Origin: Alphaproteobacteria bacterium
GTDB lineage: Bacteria > Pseudomonadota > Alphaproteobacteria > Rhizobiales > CAJQND01
Direction of reading: 5' to 3'
NCBI GenBank assembly: GCA_024227565.1
Contig: JAAEUE010000297.1
Span: 1-51,544, forward strand
DNA length: 51,544 bases
Shown: one piece after another, positions 43,345-51,544 of the stretch
How the letters are laid out: the number at the start of each line of letters is the position of its first letter
Numbering within the stretch: the stretch's first letter is position 1
Translations under genes and position numbers: made by a program
The notes under the pieces: model-generated
What the model saw: the letters and a program-made list of their open reading frames with translations, nothing else
Told to the model about the DNA's origin: nothing
Database searches by the model: none

Positions 43345-43725
43345 GTGCAAAATTACCGGTCCGGATGCCCGATATCCTGTACTCTCGAAATGGTGGGGGA
43401 TCGTTGGACGCTTGTCATCCTGCGCGACATGTTGAATGGCAAGCGTCGGTTTTCGGACTTTTTGAACTCTCCAGAACAGATCACCACGAACGTCTTGTCT
43501 GATCGCCTTGGGCAGATGGAGCGTAATGGGCTCGTTCTGAAGGCGACCTACCAAATGCGTCCCAAGCGCTATGAGTATGCACCGACTGAGATGGCACGTT
43601 CCATGTTGCCTGTGTTGCAGCAAATGAGCCTTTGGGCCAACAGGTACGTGAAAGACACTTGGACGCTGCCGGACAGTTTCATGCAGCGGCGCGTCGCCTT
43701 TGGCAGGCAGATTTCTGAGAATTAG
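43345..43725 (+). CDS. HxlR-family transcriptional regulator
   Basis: A 126-residue winged-helix regulator. It follows the family pattern closely: YRSGCPISCTLEMVGDRWTLVILRDMLNGKRRFSDFLNS, then ITTNVLSDRLGQMERNGLV and YEYAPTEMARSMLPVL. The cysteine near the N-terminus (about 8) is the position used by several HxlR proteins (e.g. HypR, QorR, YodB) for thiol or electrophile sensing. The GTG at 43345 behind GAAGG gives the normal N-terminus; the TTG at 43315 lies inside the operator. It faces the GFA-TfoX-DUF2461 operon and probably controls it and itself, perhaps in response to aldehydes or quinones. Confidence 0.88.
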   Translation: MQNYRSGCPISCTLEMVGDRWTLVILRDMLNGKRRFSDFLNSPEQITTNVLSDRLGQMERNGLVLKATYQMRPKRYEYAPTEMARSMLPVLQQMSLWANRYVKDTWTLPDSFMQRRVAFGRQISEN

Positions 43726-43831
43726 GACAAGCTGTCTTCTGCCGGCGTCCCGATCGAAAATTGTGGGCCAAGCGTTAGAGCTGATCTATGGTTGGACTTT
43801 GATCCCCCCTTCAACCGCCAGGCCCTGACCC

Positions 43832-44689
43832 ATGTCGAAAATTCTCTATGAAAAAACTGGCCGCATTGGCCGCATCACGCTTAACCGGCCCGATGTTTTG
43901 AATGCCATCGATGATGAGGTGCCCGCGCATCTTTCCAGCTGCGTGGCTGAGGCGAACGCAGATTCCGATGTTCACGCGATCATCCTTTCCGGCAACGGGC
44001 CGGCCTTTTGTGCAGGCTATGACCTGACGTTCTATGCCGAGGGCAACGGCAGTGGTGATGTTACGCAAGAGATGCCGTGGGATCCGATGAAAGATTACGC
44101 GTTCATGTCGAGGAACACAGATCATTTTATGGCCTTATGGCGATCCCACAAGCCGGTGGTCTGCAAGGTGCACGGACACGCAGTAGCCGGCGGTTCAGAC
44201 ATAGCGTTGTGTACCGACATGGTGGTGATGGCTGAAGATGCCAAGATCGGCTACATGCCCGCGCGGGTATGGGGATGCCCGACAACAGCAATGTGGGTCT
44301 ACCGCCTGGGAGCCGAGCAGGCAAAGCGCATGCTTTTAACCGGCGACCAGATCACCGGCGCCGAGGCTGAGCGTATTGGGCTGGTGATGAAAGCGGTGCC
44401 GGCTGAGGTCTTGGGCGATGAGGTTGAAGCGCTGGCCGAGCGCATGGCATCGGTGCCGGTTAATCAGTTGATGATGCAAAAAATGGTGATAAATCAAGCG
44501 ATTGAAGCTATGGGCCTGTTCAATACCCAGCGGCTTGCAACCCTCCTTGATGGAATTACCCGCCACTCGCCTGAAGGCATAAACTTCAAGACACGTTCCG
44601 AAGCGGTGGGCTGGAAACATGCGGTTGATGAGCGCGACCGGGGAACCTACGACTGGACGGAAGACCGTCCAATCAACAAGCCCCAGTAG
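43832..44689 (+). CDS. Crotonase / enoyl-CoA hydratase-family protein lacking the hydratase glutamates
   Basis: A 285-residue crotonase-fold protein that binds an acyl-CoA. The N-terminal ITLNRPDVLNAID and oxyanion-hole FCAGYDL (about 61-67) and HGHAVAGGSDIAL (about 115-127) blocks are present. The two glutamates that hydratases use are not there: the first position is Asp (GGSDIAL) and the second is replaced in YMPARVWGCP. So hydration is unlikely, and isomerase, hydrolase or another crotonase reaction is more probable. It stands between the HxlR gene and the convergent Rieske gene, 15 bp from the latter's stop. Confidence 0.85.
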   Translation: MSKILYEKTGRIGRITLNRPDVLNAIDDEVPAHLSSCVAEANADSDVHAIILSGNGPAFCAGYDLTFYAEGNGSGDVTQEMPWDPMKDYAFMSRNTDHFMALWRSHKPVVCKVHGHAVAGGSDIALCTDMVVMAEDAKIGYMPARVWGCPTTAMWVYRLGAEQAKRMLLTGDQITGAEAERIGLVMKAVPAEVLGDEVEALAERMASVPVNQLMMQKMVINQAIEAMGLFNTQRLATLLDGITRHSPEGINFKTRSEAVGWKHAVDERDRGTYDWTEDRPINKPQ

Positions 44690-44704
44690 GCGCGGCAGAG
44701 AGCG

Positions 44705-46297
44705 TTAGCCCTCCAACTCCACGAACTTGGCAGCCTGTGTAACGGCGCGGCGTACGTGCTTTTTCTTCACCGGTTCATTGACGAAGCGATTGAGCGCGGC
44801 CAACGCTGTAGGCTTCCAAGAGGCCTCTGGATTGAGCTCCAGTTCTTCCTTGAGGGCCGTGGCCAATTTCAGCGTGTGAGCGGGAAAGATATAGAGCGGC
44901 TCGCCGTGATCGAGCATCGAGGCGAGGACATCGTCCACCAGACCTTCTCCATCCTCCACGGCCCATTGTTCCATGTCTTGGTCCCAATCAACGAACTTGG
45001 CATTGCGCCCCAGGAAGCATCCGGTTTGGAGCAGGGCATTGGCCCAAAGCTGGGGTTGGTCGACGCAGGCTTTGCGCGAGGCGTTGAGGTGGGTGATGGC
45101 GTGGGTGAAGTCCAACCAGTCCACGTTCTGCTGCACCGGTTTGTCTGTGTAGGCCCGGTAGCGTGCATCATAGTGCAGCATGGCATCGGCGGCCGCATGC
45201 ATAAGAGTATCATAGAGAGCCTGCTGCTTTCCCGATCCGTCTGCCACCATTTTCAAGACGGCCGGAACGCCTTTTCCTCGGAACTCCGTTGGCTCAGGCA
45301 CCTTTGAGCCGTCATTTGTCCAGTTTTTGAGGGCAGGGGCATAGGCTTTGAACTCGGGAATCAAGTCTTCACGTGCCGTGCTGCACAGGGAGCGCACCAA
45401 GGGCAGAAACAGAGCGTTCTCAGCTTGCTTCCCAAGCAGGTCCAACAGCTCATAAGCCTTGTCCAGGTAGATGACGGAATGACCGAAGTTTTGATAGTGC
45501 CGCAACGCGGCGCGCTCCAGAACGGGCCGCAGAAGTTCGGCGCCACCAGCGTTCAATCCGGCGCGCGCCTGCGCGATTGCCGTAGCTTCGTCTTCGTCCT
45601 CTATCGCGTCCTCGAAGGTTCCGGCGTCATATGCTTCAGCCACCTGATCATCGTAGGGGAACGGACCCTTTTGCATCAGCACGTCCCATGAGAGATGTCC
45701 GATGATCTCCACCACTGGAATAAGAGTTTCGATCGGATCTTTCCGGGTCATCTGCTTGCGCAAGCTCAACCAATCAGGCGCGGCCGCCTGGGCGTGTGTA
45801 GTGCCGAATTCCAGGCCCTCCATGGCCCAGCTCAAGGCTTGGCAAAGGGCACCCAACGGATCGCCGTCCGCCCTTTGATAGCGGGCAAGTTCACGGGCGA
45901 TGCGCTCATAGTCATGTTCGTCAAACGCTTCACGCATGCCGGCGAGTGCTTTCTCCCGCACCTCTTCTGCCGGGGGATCTGCGAGATCGAGCCAGATGTC
46001 ACCCTCTCTCAGCTCATAGGGGTAATGCCGCAACGCATCGCCGCCGACGAGGGTTTCGCCATCATCCAGATTAAAGCGCCAGCTGTGCCAGTTGCAGGTC
46101 AGTATGCAGCCCTCGCTGATCGTGCCTTCGGCCAAGGGGAAACCCTCGTGCGGACAGCGGTTGTTGCAGGCATAGATCTTGTCGCCTGATTTCATCAGGA
46201 GGATCTGCTTACCGCCCAGTTTCACCACGGCCTTGGACGTTGCCTCAAGCTCGGCCAGGGAGAGTGTTTTGGTCCATTGTGGGTCAGGGTTTTGCAT
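44705..46297 (-). CDS. Rieske 2Fe-2S domain fused to a large helical domain of unknown function
   Basis: A 530-residue protein. Residues 1-105 are a Rieske ferredoxin domain with ligands in NNRCPHEGFPL (C-x-H) and CNWHSW (C-x2-H). From about 110 to the end is an all-helical region of about 420 residues, with no membrane segment or signal peptide. I do not recognise a family in it. It carries regularly placed histidines (IIGHLSWDVL, YQNFGHSVIYLDKA, LMHAAADAMLHYD, DFTHAITHLNAS) that could bind metal. A ring-hydroxylating oxygenase alpha subunit would have a different catalytic domain. The next gene on the same strand is a SufR-like regulator 18 bp upstream, so the two may be co-transcribed. Confidence 0.82.
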   Translation of the reverse strand: MQNPDPQWTKTLSLAELEATSKAVVKLGGKQILLMKSGDKIYACNNRCPHEGFPLAEGTISEGCILTCNWHSWRFNLDDGETLVGGDALRHYPYELREGDIWLDLADPPAEEVREKALAGMREAFDEHDYERIARELARYQRADGDPLGALCQALSWAMEGLEFGTTHAQAAAPDWLSLRKQMTRKDPIETLIPVVEIIGHLSWDVLMQKGPFPYDDQVAEAYDAGTFEDAIEDEDEATAIAQARAGLNAGGAELLRPVLERAALRHYQNFGHSVIYLDKAYELLDLLGKQAENALFLPLVRSLCSTAREDLIPEFKAYAPALKNWTNDGSKVPEPTEFRGKGVPAVLKMVADGSGKQQALYDTLMHAAADAMLHYDARYRAYTDKPVQQNVDWLDFTHAITHLNASRKACVDQPQLWANALLQTGCFLGRNAKFVDWDQDMEQWAVEDGEGLVDDVLASMLDHGEPLYIFPAHTLKLATALKEELELNPEASWKPTALAALNRFVNEPVKKKHVRRAVTQAAKFVELEG

Positions 46298-46315
46298 TTT
46301 CGTTCTCCCTTCAGT

Positions 46316-46945
46316 TCAGGTTTCACTGGTTATCCGGTAGCTGCAACGGCGCGCGCCGGTTAGAATGTGCTCGAGCCGTTCAACCGAAACGCCAGGGCCG
46401 AGAACGGCGCGAAACAAGATGAGTTCAGAACGGCAGAGGCCTTGGCATTCTGTGGCCGCAGCGCAAATCGGGCAGTGATTTTCCATCAGCAGAAAGGAGC
46501 CATCAGGGTCCTTGCTCCATTCGGCCATATAACCCTCGCGTTTGCGGATCTCGGCCAAGCGTTCGACCCGTGATTGCAGGTCATCGCAACCGGCCATTGC
46601 CGTCTTGTAACCGGCCTCTGCGTCGCTCTCCCGATCGTCGATCAGCTTCTCAAGTCCCTGATCTCCGAAGACCCGGCGCACCGATGTGAGCAGTTCCAAG
46701 GTGAGATCAGAATGGGCGTCAGGAAAACGCGCATGCCCCTTCTGGCTCAGCGTCCAATAGCGTTTCGGCCGGCCAACCTCTTCGCGCCGGTCAGAATAGT
46801 CCACAAGTCCGCTTTCGTTGAGATTGAGCAGGTGCTTCCGGGCGCCAACGCTCGACATGCTGAGCTTTTGGGCGATGGTCATTGCCGTTTGCTCGCCGCG
46901 GCTCTTCAGCATGTAGAGAATGCGATCTTCACTGGCTTCAGGCAT
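46316..46945 (-). CDS. SufR-like winged-helix regulator with C-terminal cysteine cluster
   Basis: A 209-residue ArsR/DeoR-like regulator. The N-terminal winged helix is EDRILYMLKSRGEQTAMTIAQKLSMSSVGARKHLLNLNESGLV, followed by a wing with GRPKRYW. The C-terminal end (ENHCPICAAATECQGLCRSEL, then ARRCSYRI) carries five cysteines in the arrangement used by SufR-type Fe-S cluster sensors. The ATG at 46945 has GAAGGTGG upstream and is preferred to 47002. A palindrome AACCAATTGGTT lies 33 bp upstream. It is divergent from the MDR dehydrogenase gene and probably regulates both sides. Confidence 0.86.
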   Translation of the reverse strand: MPEASEDRILYMLKSRGEQTAMTIAQKLSMSSVGARKHLLNLNESGLVDYSDRREEVGRPKRYWTLSQKGHARFPDAHSDLTLELLTSVRRVFGDQGLEKLIDDRESDAEAGYKTAMAGCDDLQSRVERLAEIRKREGYMAEWSKDPDGSFLLMENHCPICAAATECQGLCRSELILFRAVLGPGVSVERLEHILTGARRCSYRITSET

Positions 46946-46978
46946 TCGGCCACCTTCGTATGAGTTGATATATAAAAT

Positions 46979-46990
46979 AACCAATTGGTT
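46979..46990. promoter_or_regulatory. Palindromic operator candidate between the SufR-like and MDR genes
   Basis: AACCAATTGGTT is a perfect 12-bp palindrome in an AT-rich setting (flanks TATAAAAT and TCTATAT). It sits 34 bp from the regulator start and 118 bp from the MDR start. It is suited to a dimeric regulator. Confidence 0.5.
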
Positions 46991-47107
46991 TCTATATGTC
47001 AATTCTGACGGCTCGAACCTGTTGGTGGGAGGTATCTATTCAGATGGGGACGCACTATTTTCGCAGCTGCAGACTCAAGGCGCCAAAGCCGTGGAGGATC
47101 AACACAA

Positions 47108-48238
47108 ATGAAGCTACCAGATAAGATGACCGCGGTCCTGCTCACCGGATATGGCGGGCTCGACAAACTGGAGTACCGGGATGACGTGCCTGTTCCGCTG
47201 CCGGGTCCTGGCGAGGTGTTAATCAATGTGACTGCCTCCGGTATGAACAACACTGACATCAACACGCGCACCGGCTGGTACAGCCCATCGGTTCAGTCCG
47301 GCACCACGGCGGAGGGGGGAGCTGAGGGGTTTGGCGTGGAAGAGGGTGCCAGCGGCAGTTGGACCGGAGATGTAGGATTTCCGCGTATCCAGGGCGCAGA
47401 TCTGATTGGCCGCATTGCAGCTGTAGGTTCGGGCGTTGATGCAGCCAGGGTCGGACAGAAGGTGACCTGCGATCCCTATTTCCGCGATCAGGGAGATGAG
47501 ACCGGTTTGGAGAGCAAGGCTTTCCTGGGATCAGAGTGCAATGGCAGCTTTGCGCAGTTCACCGTTGTGCCAGCCGAAAACACCTATCAGATCCCTGAGG
47601 ATACGGGCCTTTCGGACGAAGCTATCGCGACCTTGCCATGCTCTGGCGGAACCGCAATGAACATGTTGCTTATGGCGGGCGTGAAGGCTGGCGACCGGGT
47701 GCTTGTGACCGGTGCGTCCGGCGGTGTGGGCTCGTTGCTGGTGCAGATCGCCAAGCATCTTGGAGCGGTGGTTGTGGCTGTTGCTTCCGCGTCAAAGCAC
47801 GCGGCTTTGTTGGAACTCGGTGCTGATGCCTGTGTGGATCGGGCCGCCGAAGATCATGCGACGCCGGCACTAGCAGCCCTGGAAGGGGCGCAGTTCACGG
47901 TTGTGGCTGATGTGGTTGGGGGCGACCGGTTTTCCGAGTGTCTTTCTGTGCTCGGACGCGGAGGGCGCTATGTGACCGCCGGGGCGATTGCGGGCCCCAT
48001 TGTCGAGCTGGACCTAAGAACGCTCTATCTCAAGAGCCTTGAGTTTTTCGGTTCGTCTGCTTATCGCCGCGACACGTTTCCAGCGTTGATGCAAATCTTG
48101 GCTGAAGGCGGTCTGAAGCCCGCTGTGGCGTCTGTCAGGCCCTTATCTGAAATTCACGAAGCCCAGACTGCCTTCCTTGAGAAGAGCCATGTGGGCAGTT
48201 TGATCTTGGTGCCCCCAAAGGCGAATGACCAGGTTTGA
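47108..48238 (+). CDS. Zinc-containing-type MDR dehydrogenase / quinone oxidoreductase-like
   Basis: A 376-residue NAD(P)-dependent medium-chain dehydrogenase. The N-terminal GroES-like domain has a GADLIGRIAAVGSGVD block near 96-111. A longer than usual glycine- and serine-rich loop (about 59-85) follows the NNTDINTR segment. The Rossmann fingerprint VLVTGASGGVGSLLVQIAKHLGA lies near 199-221. The catalytic zinc ligands are not clearly conserved, which favours a quinone-oxidoreductase/enoyl-reductase type activity. It diverges from the SufR-like regulator and may be its target. The substrate is unknown. Confidence 0.86.
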   Translation: MKLPDKMTAVLLTGYGGLDKLEYRDDVPVPLPGPGEVLINVTASGMNNTDINTRTGWYSPSVQSGTTAEGGAEGFGVEEGASGSWTGDVGFPRIQGADLIGRIAAVGSGVDAARVGQKVTCDPYFRDQGDETGLESKAFLGSECNGSFAQFTVVPAENTYQIPEDTGLSDEAIATLPCSGGTAMNMLLMAGVKAGDRVLVTGASGGVGSLLVQIAKHLGAVVVAVASASKHAALLELGADACVDRAAEDHATPALAALEGAQFTVVADVVGGDRFSECLSVLGRGGRYVTAGAIAGPIVELDLRTLYLKSLEFFGSSAYRRDTFPALMQILAEGGLKPAVASVRPLSEIHEAQTAFLEKSHVGSLILVPPKANDQV

Positions 48239-48322
48239 TGATCCAATTGCAACAAGGCCGCAACGCGCGGCAAAACCGGCGTTGCGTTTAGATGCCTTGC
48301 GCCAGGCCCCAGCCCGGAACGC

Positions 48323-48664
48323 TTAAAATTCAGAAGAGTAGCGGCTCTTTTCAGCCCAGCCCATATGCTGGTCACTGCCAGCGGAATGGAAGTCCTGCTC
48401 CACGGTGCGGGCTTTCCGGAGATCTGCGGCCTTGCGAACTTCGCTCAGATGATCTGAGAGGTTCTGCCGCATGTCCAGCGCTTCATCGATGGTCTGGCCG
48501 GTCTTGTCGTAAAGCAATTGCATTGCATCGATTGCTTCAGCAATCTGCGTCAGCGTTTGACGTTCGCGTGTGAGCAGGTCGAACTGCGCATCGATTTCAT
48601 CGCAGCACTTTGCCAACCGTTGCTTCTCGCGCTGCATGAATTGTGCAAATGACACTTCAGTCAT
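48323..48664 (-). CDS. Hypothetical coiled-coil protein
   Basis: About 113 residues (starting at ATG 48664; 48676 also possible), predicted almost fully helical with heptad-like spacing (FAQFMQREKQRLAKCCDEIDAQFDLLTRERQTLTQIAEAIDAM). No known domain, signal peptide or membrane segment. It lies alone between the convergent MDR gene and the YpfJ gene. The ribosome site is weak, so confidence is moderate. Confidence 0.55.
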   Translation of the reverse strand: MTEVSFAQFMQREKQRLAKCCDEIDAQFDLLTRERQTLTQIAEAIDAMQLLYDKTGQTIDEALDMRQNLSDHLSEVRKAADLRKARTVEQDFHSAGSDQHMGWAEKSRYSSEF

Positions 48665-48848
48665 ATTGGTTACCATTCATTACGTACACTCAACCCCAAG
48701 GTGGTATTGAGTATACGCTTTCCCGTATCCGCAGTTGAACTAAGTTAATACTTGGTTAACGCAGAGTTGCGGGACGGCGAGGTAACGTGCGCAGTCCACG
48801 GCCTAAGAGGCCGCGACCCGGTAGTATAGTAAGGCCGTCGGCGGTTCT

Positions 48849-49775
48849 TTAGAGCTCGCGTGCCTTGAAGGTGTCGCAAGAACCCATTTTCCCAGACTCA
48901 AGACCGCGTTTGAACCAACGCACCCGTTGGGCAGAAGAGCCGTGTGTGAAGCTTTCCGGGACCACGCGGCCTTGGCCGCGGCGCTGCAAGCGGTCGTCTC
49001 CAATCGCGCTGGCAGCGTTCAGGCCTTCTTCAATATCGCCTTTCTCGAGCCAGTTGCGCGCGCGCTGTGACGAGTTTGCCCAGACGCCAGCAAGACAGTC
49101 GGCTTGCAGTTCCATACGGACCTGCAACAAGTTGCCCTCGACCTTGCCGGCGCTTTGCCGGGCGGCAGTCACACGAGCAGCGATGCCCAAAATGGTTTGG
49201 ATGTGATGGCCAACTTCATGGGCAATCACATACGCCTGTGCAAAGTCACCAGGTGCTCCGAGCTTGTTCTTCATGTCGTTGTAAAAGGCCAGGTCGATGT
49301 AGACCTTCTGATCGGCCGGGCAATAGAACGGACCCATGGCCGCCTGGGCGTTGCCGCACGCTGAGTTTACGTAGCCTGTGAACAACACCAGTTTTGGTTC
49401 CTTGTACTGGCGGTTCAATTCCTTGAATTTTACGTTCCAAACCTCTTCGGTGGAACCGAGGATGGCGGAGACGAATTGCTTCATTTCATCGGCTTTGCCT
49501 GGTGCTATGTTGGGCTGCTGGGTTTGCGATTGGGTCGGGGCCTGTGTCAGCCCGCCGCCGCTCGGGCCCAAGATCTTGCCCAGATCGCCGCCGAAGAACC
49601 ACATCAAAACCAGCACCACGACGATGCCGCCAATGCCCATACCGCCTTTGCGTCCGCCGGTCGGAATGCGAATGCGCCGACCGCCGCCGCGCGGGAAGCC
49701 AAATCCGCCACCGCCGCCGCTCTGGCCGCGCCGATCTTCGATATTGTCGCTGCGAGGTCCCTGTCTCCACCGCAT
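48849..49775 (-). CDS. ypfJ: Neutral zinc metallopeptidase, YpfJ family
   Basis: A 308-residue membrane-anchored protein of the YpfJ/neutral zinc metallopeptidase family. A Gly/Arg-rich N-terminus (about 1-45) precedes one helix (GIGGIVVVLVLMWFFGG). After a Gln/Pro-rich linker comes the periplasmic domain. The zinc motif HEVGHH (HExxH form) lies near residue 190, and the ELQADCLAGVWA segment follows at about 225. AWGS is replaced by HGSSAQRVRWFKRGLESG at the C-terminus. GGGAGGT lies 5 nt before the ATG. It diverges from the serine hydrolase gene across 125 bp. The physiological substrate is unknown. Confidence 0.9.
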   Translation of the reverse strand: MRWRQGPRSDNIEDRRGQSGGGGGFGFPRGGGRRIRIPTGGRKGGMGIGGIVVVLVLMWFFGGDLGKILGPSGGGLTQAPTQSQTQQPNIAPGKADEMKQFVSAILGSTEEVWNVKFKELNRQYKEPKLVLFTGYVNSACGNAQAAMGPFYCPADQKVYIDLAFYNDMKNKLGAPGDFAQAYVIAHEVGHHIQTILGIAARVTAARQSAGKVEGNLLQVRMELQADCLAGVWANSSQRARNWLEKGDIEEGLNAASAIGDDRLQRRGQGRVVPESFTHGSSAQRVRWFKRGLESGKMGSCDTFKAREL

Positions 49776-49900
49776 GATTTACCTCCCGGCCTTATTCATT
49801 GGCGCTGTTGGATTTGATTTTTCCAGATATAGGCAGTTGTATGCCGGTTAGCAAAAGCCCATGTCAGAAAAATGTTACGCCAAACCAGAGTTGAACATCA

Positions 49901-50968
49901 ATGGTGAAGCAAGCTGGCATCTATCTATTTGTAGTATTGCAGTTTTTCGCTTTTGCGAACGAGGGGTCAGCTATGGATATTATGTTGCAGTCACGAATTG
50001 AAAAAGCCCATCAAGCCGGCGAGTTGGATGGTTTGCATGGCGTAATGATCGTTCACAAGGGCGAGACTCTTGCTGAACAATACTTTTCCGGAGCCGATGA
50101 ACGCTGGGGTCAGTCGCTTGGCGTGCGAAAGCTGACGCCCACCAGCCTGCATGATCTCAGATCAGTCACCAAGTCCATCGTTAGTTTGCTTTACGGCATT
50201 GCGTTGGCTGAGGGGCAGGTGCCGGGTCTGGACGACAGTTTGGTTTCGCAGTTCCCCGAGCTGGGCGATCTGGCGGCTGACCCTCAACGTCGCAAAATGA
50301 CCGTGCGCCATGCTTTGTCCATGAAAATGGGCACCGAATGGAATGAAGATCTTCCTTACACGGATCCTCGCAACAGCGAAATTGCCATGGAGATGGCAGA
50401 GGATCGTTATCGCTTCATACTGGACCGGCCCATGGCACATGAGCCGGGCGCCCAATGGGTATACAGCGGGGGCGCCACAGCGCTCATTGGCCACTTCATT
50501 GCCAAAGGCACAGGCAAGTCGCTCGATGCCTATGCAACCGAGAAGCTGTTTAAGCCGCTGGGCATCGAAGAGTTCGATTGGATACGCGGAGCTGACGGCG
50601 TGCCCTCCTCAGCTTCCGGTTTGCGGCTCAATATTCATGACTTGGCCAAGATCGGGCGGCTCATTCTTCAAGATGGCGTGTGGAAGGGGCGGCAAGTTGT
50701 TCCTAAGGATTGGCTGATGCAGGCGCTCACACCCCATGCAAAACCGGAAGAGGGCATTCGCTACGGATTGTTCTGGTGGCTTGGTCCGGAGGGCGAACCG
50801 CCTTACTGGGTGGCCGGCATTGGAAATGGGGGGCAGCGTTTGACCGTCAGCAAGGGCAGCGAGTTGATTGTGGTGGTGTTCGCCGGCAACTACAATAAGC
50901 TCGACGCATGGAAACTCCCAGTAAAGGTGATCACGGATTTTGCTCTGCCGGCGATCCAAAATCGCTGA
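49901..50968 (+). CDS. Serine hydrolase, class C beta-lactamase family
   Basis: A 355-residue exported hydrolase with a signal peptide (1-24). The catalytic SxxK is S88-V-T-K91 (LRSVTKSIVSLLYG). The second motif is YSGG at 188, where penicillin-binding enzymes usually have YxN. The segment VRHALSMKMGTEWNED and the C-terminal YGLFWWLGPEGE...GIGNGGQRLTV match esterase/amidase-type members (EstB, 6-aminohexanoate-dimer hydrolase). A carboxylesterase or peptidase role is more likely than antibiotic resistance. Confidence 0.88.
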   Translation: MVKQAGIYLFVVLQFFAFANEGSAMDIMLQSRIEKAHQAGELDGLHGVMIVHKGETLAEQYFSGADERWGQSLGVRKLTPTSLHDLRSVTKSIVSLLYGIALAEGQVPGLDDSLVSQFPELGDLAADPQRRKMTVRHALSMKMGTEWNEDLPYTDPRNSEIAMEMAEDRYRFILDRPMAHEPGAQWVYSGGATALIGHFIAKGTGKSLDAYATEKLFKPLGIEEFDWIRGADGVPSSASGLRLNIHDLAKIGRLILQDGVWKGRQVVPKDWLMQALTPHAKPEEGIRYGLFWWLGPEGEPPYWVAGIGNGGQRLTVSKGSELIVVVFAGNYNKLDAWKLPVKVITDFALPAIQNR

Positions 50969-51074
50969 CTTGGCATCCGGCGCACCCTTCGTGATATCGG
51001 CACAGAGCAAAACTTGCAGGCAGGGCGCTGCCGCGTGCTTGAAGCGCCGCCTTGTGCCAGCTACCTTGCGCACC

Positions 51075-51416
51075 ATGAATCAGTTTTCAATTACGGCCTG
51101 TTTAGCCTTAGCTTTGACCATTGGCACCATCTCCGATGGCGCGAACGCGGCGGCCCGCAAGTTTTTCAAACCAACACTGTTGGGCGACACGTTATCCGCA
51201 TGTTCCGCCGCCAGTTCTGGTTGCGGCAAACCGGTGGCTGACCATTTCTGCCGTACCAAAGGATATGCCTCAGCACTGAACTATCGTCTTAACCGAAGCG
51301 ATGGCGGCGGCGCACAGGCGCGAACCATCGACAATGAACTTGTTACGATCAACGCGTCGGCGCCGACATTTGTGTTCGTCAAGTGCTTCACCTCACAAAC
51401 TCTCGAACGTAACTAG
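51075..51416 (+). CDS. Small secreted hypothetical protein
   Basis: A 113-residue protein with a signal peptide (FSITACLALALTIGTISDGANA). The mature part contains five cysteines, enough for two disulfides (CSAASSGCGKPVADHFC and a late VKCF). The block ADHFCRTKGYASALNYRL resembles other small alphaproteobacterial periplasmic proteins of unknown role. The frame is open back to 50940 but the extension overlaps nothing meaningful and lacks a signal peptide. It lies 106 bp after the serine hydrolase. Confidence 0.65.
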   Translation: MNQFSITACLALALTIGTISDGANAAARKFFKPTLLGDTLSACSAASSGCGKPVADHFCRTKGYASALNYRLNRSDGGGAQARTIDNELVTINASAPTFVFVKCFTSQTLERN

Positions 51417-51544
51417 GGTCCAGACCCATAAACGTCATCCATTCTGCGCTGTCAGATTTGCCATCTGAGAAGGCGGGCAGGCGCAGATATCCGCACGGCT
51501 TTCAAGCCTGTCCAACGCACTCAGAGGTCAAATCTGGCGCGCCC
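51417..51544. other. Window-end stretch without a gene
   Basis: It begins with GGGTC-CA-GACCC, a short hairpin just after the preceding stop, which may be part of its transcription end. Beyond that I see no open frame or repeat that I can name before the window ends. Confidence 0.35.

Noticed and set aside
49476..49851. Plus-strand open frames opposite the YpfJ gene
   Set aside because: Pro/Arg-rich shadows of the Gly-rich N-terminus of the metallopeptidase.

Overview
This window looks like chromosome from an alphaproteobacterium, probably of the Hyphomicrobiales (Rhizobiales) and plausibly marine. The reasons are fairly high GC, a fumC-DUF4169-ribbon-helix-helix operon, a DUF3305/DUF3306/polyferredoxin group of the kind seen beside formate dehydrogenases in that order, and dispersed GTCATCCCCGC-type palindromes. 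The host assignment is inference. I see no rRNA, tRNA, CRISPR, transposase or phage gene.

Layout. 1-7.9 kb: a polyamine/opine-type ABC importer (binding protein cut by the window edge, two permeases), a DUF1194 von Willebrand-like protein, an ornithine cyclodeaminase-family enzyme, a trimethylamine-dehydrogenase-type FMN/4Fe-4S/FAD oxidoreductase and an alpha/beta hydrolase, all co-directional. It reads as uptake and catabolism of an N-methylated or cyclic amino acid-like compound. 7.9-10.9 kb: two tandem cytochrome P460-family genes divergent from a LysR regulator, then a DUF2189 membrane protein. 11.1-14.3 kb: a protocatechuate-branch cluster pcaB-pcaD-pcaC ending in a DMSP-lyase-family cupin. 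14.5-19 kb: a 4Fe-4S polyferredoxin divergent from DUF3305-DUF3306-ankyrin genes. 19.2-22.8 kb: an NTF2-like/flavin monooxygenase fusion and a caspase-like protease. 22.8-23.4 kb is gene-poor. 23.4-27.6 kb: ClC channel, cupin, thioesterase, D-lactate dehydrogenase-type flavoprotein. 27.7-33.6 kb: a large AsmA protein with a TolA-like tail, convergent with fumC-DUF4169-RHH. 33.7-38.8 kb: a frameshifted amidase, LysM protein, sulfotransferase, DUF1801, PhyH dioxygenase, and a cation-channel pseudogene with in-frame stops. 38.8-41.4 kb: chromate operon chrB-chrA, then a quinol monooxygenase-like gene. 41.5-43.7 kb: DUF2461-TfoX-GFA operon facing an HxlR regulator, with a duplicated inverted 17-bp candidate operator between them. 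43.8-48.2 kb: crotonase, a Rieske protein fused to a large helical domain, a SufR-like cysteine-rich regulator and a quinone-oxidoreductase-like MDR enzyme. 48.3-51.5 kb: coiled-coil protein, YpfJ zinc peptidase, class C beta-lactamase-like hydrolase and a small secreted protein.

The points most worth a second look are the DMSP-lyase-like cupin in the pca operon, the Rieske-helical fusion under a probable Fe-S or metal-sensing regulator, the paired HxlR operators, the amidase broken exactly at an A7 run, the cation-channel gene with two nonsense codons, and a dispersed palindrome whose CTAG end supplies the stop codons of neighbouring genes.
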